The notes below the pieces were generated by a model, which was given only the letters and a program-made list of their open reading frames with translations, was not told the DNA's origin and searched no databases. Below, piece after piece: positions 47,531 through 57,309 of a DNA stretch of 64,000 nt. How positions within the stretch are numbered: the stretch's first letter is position 1; each line of letters starts with the position of its first letter. A program made the position numbers and the translations under genes. This DNA comes from Microplitis mediator. Lineage: Eukaryota > Arthropoda > Insecta > Hymenoptera > Braconidae. The stretch lies in NCBI RefSeq assembly GCF_029852145.1, contig NC_079975.1, forward strand, positions 13,203,275 through 13,267,274, in the 5' to 3' direction.

Positions 47531-49548
47531 TTGATCGTGGGACCTTCCCCAGGTAGGAAAGAACAACTGGGCAAGGTTTGGACCAAGCTTTGGCCAAGCG
47601 TCACTAGGATTATGCAAGGCTTGGCACGTGCCTTGGCTGAGCATTGGGCCAAGGATTGGTCCAAGCCTTGGATGATAGCCATGTCCCCAGCCTTGGGGAA
47701 CGAAATATCAAGCCTCGGCCGAGTCTTGGGAAACAAAAAATTGAGTCTTGGCCAAGGCTTGGGAAACAAAAAATCAAGCCTCGGCCAAACCTCGGGAAGC
47801 AAAAAATCTAAGGCTCACCCAATGCTCGATCTAAAATATTATTATTTAAATTAATAAATATAATTAAAAAAAAGTTTGATCACACTTTTATCGACATTAC
47901 ATTGGAGTGTAATTAACTAATTACTGAATTAGTGGGAAATAACGAATAAAATTATTTGGGGGCTACCGGGGTTCGAACTGAGATCCTTCTGATTACTAGG
48001 CCGGGACGCTATCCACTGTGCTAAATCTGATGTCCAAATAATCATGATTTTTTTGCTTGTTAATTATTTAAATACAATTTAATTCAAAAATATTAAATCG
48101 TAAAGATGAGGTGAACTGTAGTTTTATTTAATGAACAAAATTGTCTGATGAGTAATGACATATTTTTATTAGCACACCTAGGGAAGGGGGGAGGGGGCAA
48201 AAGGGGGTCGGGTAGGCAAAACGGAGTACCCCCAAAATATTTAAAAAAAAAAAAAATGTTTTTTTTCGTCTAATTGCTATAAATCCGATATATTTGCGCA
48301 TTTTTATCACTACGCATGACACCTGGGGCAAAATGGACCATCCAAAAATTCTGAATAAATGATTCTTTCATATTTTTATCGTCAAATTAAAAAAAATTTA
48401 ACATATTAATTCATTTTTCGGCTGATTCTCTATAGCTGTGACAAATTCGGCCACTAAAAATATTCGAAAATAATATTTTATTTTTTTATTGATAAAATTT
48501 TTGAAATAATGCAAAATAATCTGTAGTCTAAAAAATCAAAAAACACGTTTTTTGGGTTCACAATAATGACAAATAAAAAATATAGAATTGTTTTTTTTTA
48601 TTACATAACAATTAGTAATTAAGCTAATCGAGGGGAAACGATTTATTACACCTAAAAAAATTTTTTTAGAGTATTGTAAAACCAAAAATAATTGTCAAGA
48701 GAAAGAAATACATTCTTAATGATGAAAACAATTTAATAAAAAAAAAAATTATCATTTATTGGAGGGGGGCCTCTCTGCCCCACAAAAAAATTTTTTTTTT
48801 GCCTTTGTATCCACCAATGATGTGAAATGTAATTTTTCTTTATGTATATTACATATAAAAAATTTGAATTTAATGAAATTTGATCAACTTTCAGAAATTT
48901 TTTTTTTCAACTTTTTTAAAGGATACCCCATTTCGCTCGCCGAAAATAAAAATTTCATGTTAACTAAAGTTTTGTACATAGCAATAACTAATTAAATGAA
49001 AATTATTGTATATCAAACAATTTTACTTTTTTGAAAATTTCAACTCTTGATATTAATCGTATACTCGGTAGACCGTTATGCCCTGGTCTTCTCTATATAC
49101 ATATATATAGATACATGTAAAGTTGATAATTTTAATATTAAATAAAAATTTAACCCATACTGAGGCATTGACCAATGGTCAGCTGCCAAGGCTCGGCTTG
49201 ACAAAAATTAAACTATCGGACCCAGCCTCGGCCAATCCTTGGGCCAATGGTCAGCGGCCAAGGCTCGATTTAACCAAAATTAAAACATAGGGCCTGGCCC
49301 TGGCCGAGGCTCGGGCCAATGGTCACCACCCAAGGCTCGGCTTAATTAAACGAAACCATTGGACCAAGCCTCGGCCTAGACTTGGGCCAATGGTTAGCTG
49401 CCAAGACTTGGCTTAACGTAATCAAACCATTGGGCCAAGCCCTGGCCGAGGCTTGGGCCAATGGTCAGCTGCCGGAGCTTGGCGAGTGACAATAGGGTCA
49501 AGGCTCGGCCTATGGTCAGCCTTGGCGATTCCTACCTGGGGATCATAG
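47531..49548. mobile_element. Element with GC-rich CCAAGGCTTGG arrays at both ends
   Basis: Ends TTGATCGTGGGACCTTCCCC/AGGTAGGAA and TTCCTACCTGGGGATCATAG are roughly complementary. Arrays of CTTGGGCCAATGGTCAGC, CCAAGCCTCGGCC and GGCCAAGGCTTGGG fill 47560-47820 and 49170-49520. Open frames on both strands across the left array come from the repeat words. A tRNA-like segment lies inside. Confidence 0.5.
47959..48037 (-). repeat. tRNA-like segment (SINE head or pseudogene)
   Basis: On the minus strand: A-box-like TTAGCACAGTGGATAG (48024-48009) and B box AGTTCGAACCCC (about 47978-47967). Spacing is right for a tRNA gene but the acceptor ends do not pair. Not called as a working tRNA. Confidence 0.5.
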
Positions 49549-51594
49549 CTATAATTTTTTTTTTATTTTTGAAAATTTGAAAAATTTTGTTTTCTCTATT
49601 CATCATTATGAGTTCCAATTTTTGCCACTATATATCATTGCCAATTTCCCTTGAGTAGTTTTTACAACTCTTTAATGTGTAAACAGGTGTTTAAAATTAA
49701 TAAAATTTAATTAGTCGTAAACTCTATCCATAACCAATGTGTACAAAAAAATAAAGACATAACGACTAATTATTAATTTTAAACAACTGTTTACAATAAA
49801 GAATTGTAATAACTACTCAAAAGAATTGAAAATCACAAACAACAATATTTTGAAAAACTTGTTCGTATTTTTTTTTGTAAAGCAAATGAAAAAATAAAAA
49901 TTGCAAAAAAAAAAAAAGTTTCAATTTGGACCATTATCGAAGAAGTTATGAGCAATAAACAAACAATGGAGGCAGCACTGTAGTATTTATTTTGTCCAAA
50001 AGTAAATATATAGGTAAATATAGGAATAATTATAGTTTTTGAATTGTGATTTTTTCTTTTTGTTTTGTTTACGATGTTAAAGAGTGAAAAATGTAATCTA
50101 CATCGTAAATTTTAAAATATGAGATTTGAAAATTGACGTTTATGAAAGTATAGCCCACGATTACGATGTCAACATCGCAAATTTTAATGGACTTTTCTTT
50201 ACGTATATGATATACATCATTATATATTAATATGTACGGTTACTTATTTTTTAATTTTTTCTGTTTATTTGAAATGTTTAATAATTGCATGCAAATTATA
50301 TATTTGCAAATACCAATTTATCGATTCTTTTTTGTATTCATTTTAGTATACCGTATGTATCAAATTTTAAAATAAATGATAACCATTTTGTAAAATATTA
50401 TGATCCTGGTTTGAAATTACTATACAAATATACTAACTTTAAGTGTAAAATAAACAACTGATTTGTTTATATGAAAAAATGCGTAAAAAATTTATCTTCA
50501 TTTCTATTTACACGCAAAAAAATGAATTATAAAAATTAGTAATTGATAACTAAAAATTTAGAATGTGGTCACAAGTTAATATCATTTCAAACAGTAATTT
50601 AAATATTTAAATTTAAAGTTTATTTGTAAATAAATCATGTTACAAGTAATAGAAATTACTGTTTGGTAGATAAAAAAACGAAATTATAATAATTTAACGT
50701 TTCAGCTTCAAAATTCGATGTTTGGAACATTTAAGTTTATAGTAAAAAAGTAAAAAACCATTCAGTATGATAAATAAAATTTTCAATGTTGAACAATTGA
50801 TTTTATGTACAACGGTATATAATTATTGCTTTCTTCAAATTGTCAAAAAGTATATCTTAAGCGCATCAGTTTTTATAGTTTGAAACAATAAAATTTTACT
50901 TGTGTTTGTAAGCTTTTAATGTATGTGAAAGAATTAACCTAAAGTATTACTGATGCGCGGCTATATCTATATGGCAAGATGACGTATTTTATAATTTCAA
51001 ACAATAAATTTTAAAGACCATGAGTGAATATTTTTTTTTTCATATTAATATATTTTAGAGAATCATTCTTATACTTTTTCGCTTTCAATATTATTTTATT
51101 TATGAATTACCTTCTTTTATGCAGGTTTATTGTTCAAAGAACAAAAATGAATCGAAAAACCGAGTAAAATTTATCATTTATTTTTTTGCTTGTAGATGCG
51201 AAATGACGGTAAAAAATTTTTCGGTCAATTTTTTATAAAATAATCTTCTAGTCAAAATCAAGTTGGCGCGGGAACCGCAATTGAATTAAAAAAATGACTG
51301 TTGGTAAATTTTTTGTTGATAAATTGACGTCGATTATCTGACAATCGTTCTCTGTATACGAACATAAAGCCATGACTCGACTGGATGGTCAATTGATATC
51401 ACACTTTTTTTAGTATAATAGGAGTTCTACGTTTTTTTCTCTCGCACCCAAGTAGGTGAGCGGTATCATCTTTTTTGTACTGATACAGTAATCAGGAACT
51501 TTGGCTGAGATTTCCTCTTGAACAAACGAATATTATTAAAAATTAAAGCACACTTTAGTAGATTAGATCGTAGTGCATCGATGTGCATAAAAAT

Positions 51595-52766
51595 GAATAA
51601 AAAAATCCGGGCGTCGGTTGGCCCTGCGGGCCAGCCCCAAAACTTTCCGCTGTTTTCGAGCTCAAAAAGCTCGAAAACATTAGTGTGAATACATTTTCAC
51701 TCTTCGAGCTCGAAAATGCTTCCACATGCAATTGTTTTTTTATGAGCCTTTTGAGCTCTAACAAGTTACGTTTTATGTTAAAGTTTGAAAATTTAAGAAT
51801 CGAAAATCATTAGTGAACACGCGGTTTTTAAATTTTTAGTCCTGATTACGTTCAATAAAATAAATAAATTGAGGTAGAAGTCAATGTCAGTAATAAAAAT
51901 AAAGATTTAAATAAATTTTGACTTAAATCAGAGCATTAATATATCAAATATTCGTGAAAAATATTAAAAACTGTTTGTTAAATTTTTTTGTTGATAATAT
52001 GATTCAAACTAAAGAACGAGTCAGTTGAAATTATATGGGGATCGAAAGAGACCATAAAGAAGAAGAGTTGTTATGATTTTGGACATATTTTAGTACATTG
52101 TATTATGACTTATCCGGAAAAAATAACATAAAATGTTATTTTTTAAACATTTTGACGCCGATGTCTTTTGAACTAATCAACCGATTCTAACGTTTAATGT
52201 TGCAATCAACACGTTTTATTGAATTCTAGAGCTGATTGAAATTTGAAATCGATTGGTTTAGTCGTTTCAAAGATATTTGGAAAACACCGTTTGTTACCAT
52301 TTTTTTTCCCACGATATTTCTTTGACAAATGATCTGATTTTTATGTTTAGAGTCGCAATTGACGTGTTTTATTGAGTTCTAGAGCTGATTAAATTTTGAA
52401 ATTGTTTGGTTGAGTCGTTTCAAAGATATTCGCAAAAAACCATTTTTTATCATTTCTTTCTCCTACGATAACTCTCGAACGAATTATCCGATTGAGATGG
52501 CTAGGGCGGCAATCGACGCGTTTTATTAAGTTCTAGAGTTGATTAGATTTTGAAGTCGCTCGTTCAAGTCGTTTCTGAGAAATCAATAAAAAAACTAAAA
52601 AAAAAAAAACATTTTTTTTCCGTAATTCGCCAATATTTTCGAGTCTACTCGATCAAATGATCTAAAATTTACAGAAAAGTTGATGGCCAACAAGCTCTTT
52701 CGATTGTCGCCTTAACCATCCAGATCGGTTCATTAGTTAAAAAGTTAAAAAGAGTTTACATACATG

Positions 52767-52828
<62 letters not shown>

Positions 52829-52975
52829 CAGACATCATTCTGAAAATAGTCAGAATAGCTTCCTAGGACCTCAAAACCTCGACATCTGATGAAATTTCGA
52901 TTTTCACAAATCGGGGTGAAAACAATAACTTCCCGAATTTTTCGAAACTCGTCGATTTTCTTAGCGGGAAGTTAA
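51595..52975 (+). repeat. Dispersed 'GGGCCAGCCCC' repeat, best full copy (1.4 kb)
   Basis: Left end GGTTGGCCCTGCGGGCCAGC, then CGAGCTC palindromes and GACTTAAATCAGAGCATTAA. Three tandem modules of about 153 bases follow (GTTTTATTGAGTTCTAGAGC at about 52210, 52362, 52517), then a CA/TA microsatellite, AGCTTCCTAGGACCT, and the right end TTAGCGGGAAGTTAAAA. Both ends contain AACTTCCCGCT or its complement, so the family has short inverted ends. No coding frame is conserved between copies. Confidence 0.75.
52769..52829. repeat. CA/TA compound microsatellite
   Basis: About 17 CA units followed by about 13 TA units, inside the repeat at 51595-52975. Other copies have shorter TACA/TACG stretches at the same place. 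Confidence 0.9.
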
Positions 52976-53529
52976 AAATTAAGAATTTTTCTAAATAATT
53001 CAATAGATCGATGTTTTATCATAAATTGAAAGGATATATCACTTATAAAAGCTTGTTTCGACTTAACTTTGTCTGCAATAATTTCACATGTTTCATTGCA
53101 TAAGTTTATACATAGTAAAATATATGTCCTAAATTTGATCTGTAAATGAATAAATTGATTGACTCAAGTGAGAGCAATATTCATCACTACTTTGTAGATA
53201 CTAGAATTAACCGATAGTCATGACTATTATACACCATTATACTATTTTAAAGTCGTTATCCGCGTGCGTGTCTTTGTATAAGTTTTTTGTATAAGTTTTC
53301 CAATAAACTTTATAGTTTGAATTTTCGATATTTTTATGCTGTTTAAAATCAATTAAATTCTAATGATGATGCAATATTGCAGTTGTTATAACCTTACAAG
53401 TCGATCTATCTTTGCTTTTCCGATAATTTCAAATCTCGGTTATGCTGATTATAGAAACCGTATCCATATTACATACGATATTTAATCAAATAAATGCTTA
53501 GTCTAAATTTGAATTTACTTTCTTTGCAG

Positions 53530-53639
53530 ATTCACGAAACCTCAGACATTCGCCGACTGCATTGGAAATGAATTACCCCTTGGTTGGGAAGAAGCTTGCG
53601 ATAAACATGTGGGTGCTTATTACATCAATCATGTCAATC
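53530..53639 (+). CDS. kibra: Kibra, second coding exon with WW domain 2
   Basis: Acceptor TTTGCAG|ATTC completes the arginine codon from exon 1. The exon encodes FTKPQTFADCIGNELPLGWE, then EACDKHVGAYYINHVN, most of WW domain 2, and ends in phase 1 at AATC|GTACGT. Like other WWC proteins, WW2 keeps only the first tryptophan; the second position is filled from exon 3 (TTQLEDP), so it binds PY ligands mainly together with WW1. Length 110 bases. Confidence 0.92.
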
Positions 53640-54427
53640 GTACGTACTCTTTTCTTATTTTTCTATAAATTTTCATGACAATTCGTCATAAATGGTCACT
53701 TTGAATGCAACTATCAATTATTGTCGAATCTTTTGTAAATTGAGTAAAATTTTTCTTTTACGGAAAAAATTTTGTGGCTGGTAAAAATAACAGCTAGAGT
53801 CAAGGTTACCACAAATCGGAGTAAAGAAGTCCCAGCATCAATTTGTAGTAACGTCAATAAAAATTATACATCAAGAGAATATTTTTAAAGAAACTTACTC
53901 TACAATTGATAATTAATTTTGGTCAAGAACAAAAGAAATGATACTAATACTATTTTTTCATATTTTATTTCGTTTTGTTTAAAAATTCTTTGAAATTTAT
54001 TTTTTCTATTGTAACTAAATAATATTTGAAAACAATAGAGTAATTACTTGTCCTGGCACCAGTTTATTCACATTTGTAAAGTAAAATTTATTATTCGTAC
54101 CAGTTGGAAGAATCATAATTTATTTTTTGCAACTCATGGTAAGAAAGCACGTCTTTGATTGGTTACAAATTTGCTAATTAAAAAATTAAATTTAATTGTA
54201 GTGTCCTTTTTTACCAATAAAAGACATTCTTTATTATCATATTCAATACAAAAAATATTGTAACGTATTGAGTAGGAAGGGCTTTCGACACTCGCTTAAC
54301 GGCTTGTGAAGCAATTACATTTGTTGTCGAAAGCACTTATCTATTCAATTCGTTAATATACTATTCCATGTTGTTTAATTTAGTTTGTCAATATTTTTCC
54401 TTAATCTTAATTTTAATACATTACTAG

Positions 54428-54522
54428 AGACTACCCAGCTTGAGGACCCAAGACAAGAATGGAGAGCTATCCAAGAAGCTATGCTTAGAGAATATTTGCA
54501 AACTGCACAGGACGTACTTGAG
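54428..54522 (+). CDS. kibra: Kibra, third coding exon (start of coiled coil)
   Basis: After TTACTAG the exon reads TTQLEDPRQEWRAIQEAM then LREYLQTAQDVLE, ending in phase 0 at GAG|GTTAGT. It closes WW domain 2 and starts the helical region seen in all WWC proteins. Residues 1-111 of kibra are thus covered; the rest (coiled coil, C2 domain, aPKC-binding tail) must lie beyond 64000, since no further exon was recognised. Confidence 0.92.
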
Positions 54523-56360
54523 GTTAGTTTTTTAATTTTATCTGCATATTACTTAACACACTAGCAAAGCTCACAATTTTTTTTTTATTTTTCGGTTTCA
54601 TTTAATACAATTTAATACACAGGATATTCACCAATATTGTTGCTATCATTAATTTTATTATTACTATTATATTGATTATATTATCAAGGACCGATGTAAT
54701 AGAAACGTTTAACGAAATATATACTATATTTTGTATTTTTTGAATTTTGGCTTTTGATGGCCGCAAGAAGCTTCGACTTTATGACCAAATGAATCTTATT
54801 ATCTATCAATCTATTTAAACAATTTTTGCAGGAGAAAGGGAGGTCAATTGAATTAAAAATTCTTAAATGATTTTTTTAAACTAGAATTTGAAAACAATTA
54901 GAATTATTTTTTTTTCTTTTTTAAAACAGTAGCTCATTATTTATATAATGATTTCCTATAGGTTAATTGCTCACAAAATGAATGTAATTTAAGAAAAAAA
55001 CATAATTATTCAACCGCGTCGAGTGATTCAACCGACCCCAGCGAAGGGACAATCGAACCACTAGTTGGGGTCGATTAAACCAAATGTATCGGAAACAAAC
55101 ACAAACACTTGTAACAAATAATTTATTGTTTTTTACATTTTAATACGAACATTAGGCATTTTAAACGAATTTATTTGTTATCATTTTATACGTTTATTTT
55201 AAAAATTGAAAATTCGCCAGACGTCTACTGCTTTGATTGTCAGATTTGTCAGGTTGTAACGGTAGGTTAATAAAAATAAATTTATTATCTTTTTTTACTT
55301 ACCACAATTATGTAATAATCATAAAAATCTTTAATAAATAAATTATTGTCGAGAATATTTTTACATCTATACTTGTCTTTTTAGTCTGAGGCTGATGAGA
55401 TACGCGCGCAAATCCCAAATGCTTTTGATGGTTCAGTTGATCCTAAGATCGATGGTTCAATTGATCTTTAGATCTAGCGAATCGACCTATTTCATGTCTT
55501 TCCGCACAACATACTATCTAAAAATTAGGCAATTTAGATAAATCTTGCGTTAATTAAAAAGTTTATTGATCTTCAAAGTACTTAACATGCTGGAATCAAT
55601 AAAGTAAGTAGTTTTAAAATTATTGAAACAACTTATGTTACTTCATTTCTTGAATAACTTGAAATATACTTGGCCAAAATTTGTTGAATATTTGTCGAGT
55701 TCCAAAAATTTAACTTAGGTCAACAAAATATCTTTTGTTGAAAATGATCAATTTTCTGAACGGGACATTGAAAATTAAATTCTGAAAGAAGCGTTTGAAT
55801 AGTTTATTATTTTGAATCCGATATGATTTTTTTTATCCTTATAATTGCACGCCTCATAACGCGAAGCGTTTGGGGTAGAGCATTACTCTCAACATGTCAA
55901 AGTCAAGCAATTTTGTATTTATTAATTCTTCATATTCTACCCATAGTTTTCTTAAAACAGTTGAAACCACTTGCTGACTAAATTATATTATTCTTTGTAT
56001 AAATAATTTATCTTTGTTTAATAATTATTAAATTATAATTCATTCGTATATCATTTAAATTCTACTGGATAATATTAATATATTCTTTTTATCTCGACTA
56101 GTGAAATATTTTAGTTTAACCCAACACTTAGATATCATTTTAAGAGTATGTGGTATTGGCATAAAAAAGTTATATTTGTCTGAGAGTTAAAGTGTACACA
56201 TAACTAATGCAGTATAAATATCGGACGCCAAGTAAAGTTGAGGCGTGTGGCATGCCAAGAATGCTTGCATTCCAATGCAAATGGGCTTCCACTGTACTGT
56301 AGTGGATATACTGTAGCAGTAACATCAATAGAGGATGAAACTATAAGGACTAAAAAATAA
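54523..56360 (+). other. kibra: Kibra intron 3, first part
   Basis: AT-rich. Two GC-richer islands, 55015-55080 (palindrome-like CCGACCCCAGCG… AGTTGGGGTCG) and 55384-55480 (an open frame after TTTTTAG), do not extend kibra in frame and I could not identify them. Confidence 0.5.
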
Positions 56361-56368
56361 GTACATAT

Positions 56369-57309
56369 GGAGTATTTCATGCCAAATCGACCACTTTTGA
56401 CCCCGACCGCTTTCGATTTGGCTGAAAATTTTTTTTCCTTTTCTACCCCATTAAAATCATTTTTTAGGAAATTTTCATACTTCAAAGAAAAGGCTTTTAT
56501 TTTTTCAAATAGCTATAACTTCTTCAAAAATTGACTAATTGGGACGTTTTTTTTTTTTAAATTTTTGTCTTTGAATTTAATACTAAGGAAATACTTTTCA
56601 GAAAAAAATACAAAAAAATTTCAAGATACTAAACTCCATGAAATTTTCGTCTTCTTTGAGAATAATAGCGAAATATCAGCATAACTCATATTAGCTGACA
56701 CCCTGGGATCGATGATTAGACCAAAGATCCTCTTGCGTGTGGGTGCATCACCAACAAACTACCACGAGTCCTACCTCTCCTGAGCCAATCACTACTACCA
56801 CCCCAGGAAATAAAGAGACTCTGGTCGAAGTAGGTTTGGAATGGCCCCCCGTGCTACCAATTCTCGGTATTGGTCGACGTGTTGCATAGATTAGTGGTGA
56901 GACGCAATTTCACCTCAATATCCTAGGAAGGGTTTCATCCACTTATAATCACAAAGATTTCAGACATGCCATTATACACACTTGCCCTCATCCATCACTA
57001 AGTGATCTTTAATCTGCGAGCTATTTCGAGCGCCATAATTTTTTAAGACAAATCACGGCAGGGTCAGGCCCACTCGAGATTTTTTTTTGAGAAAAACCGT
57101 TATTTTCTCAAAGCTCGCCATTTTTTTTCTATTTTTGTATTTTCTCAAAAAAAACTTCATTTGGTTCGGCGATTATTCCCGCCGATCCCAGAGTCGGTCG
57201 ACTTTTCCTTCTATTTTTTTTTTATCAATTGAAAAAAAAATTTTTTCCCATCTAGGCTTATTTTGTCATACTGTCAAAAGTAGTCGATTTGTAATGGAAT
57301 ACCCCATAT
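56369..57309. mobile_element. GGGGCATTCC family, copy 3 (about 940 bp, diverged)
   Basis: Ends GGAGTATTTCATGCCAAATC and its complement GGAATACCCC. The left arm CCACTTTTGACCCCGACCGC matches copy 1 with changes. Flanked by ATAT on both sides. Contains the GC-rich repeat at 56740-57020. Confidence 0.65.
56740..57020 (+). repeat. GC-rich repeat with coding-like segment (pair of 24640-24840)
   Basis: Contains AGGAAATAAAGAGACTCTGG and GTGTTGCATAGATTAG. One frame reads GNKETLVEVGLEWPPV then, after a stop, GETQFHLNILGRVSSTYNHK and DFRHAIIHTCPHPS. This looks like a decayed protein of a repeated element, family unknown. Confidence 0.4.

Larger units (their letters stand above)
47141..49960. mobile_element. 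GGGGCATTCC family, copy 2, expanded by insertions
   Basis: Left end GGGGCATTCTATGCCAAATC. AATGGTCCAAATTGGAAA and AATACGAACAAGTTTTTCAA at 47320-47405 recur inverted at 49845-49940, so these are arms of one element now about 2.8 kb apart. The element at 47531-49548 fills the space. The right terminus was not found. Confidence 0.5.
19169..53529 (+). other. kibra: 34-kb kibra intron packed with mobile elements
   Basis: Runs from the GTAATC donor at 19169 to the CTTTGCAG acceptor at 53529. The frame of WW domain 1 continues exactly into WW domain 2. The intron contains most of the repeats, the 5S-derived SINE copy 2, the 5.27-kb gene-bearing element and several nested insertions listed separately. 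Stretches not listed (19170-20030, 30203-30590, 31554-32380, 42733-44350, 44700-46360, 50000-51590) are AT-rich and I see no gene in them. Confidence 0.85.

Noticed and set aside
47506..47854. Overlapping open frames on both strands of about 100 residues
   Set aside because: Both come from the CCAAGGCTTGG word array, which lacks stop codons on either strand. No independent evidence of coding.
52769..52829. CRISPR-like or satellite structure
   Set aside because: Plain CA/TA microsatellite; there are no spacers, and CRISPR arrays are not expected in an insect nuclear genome.
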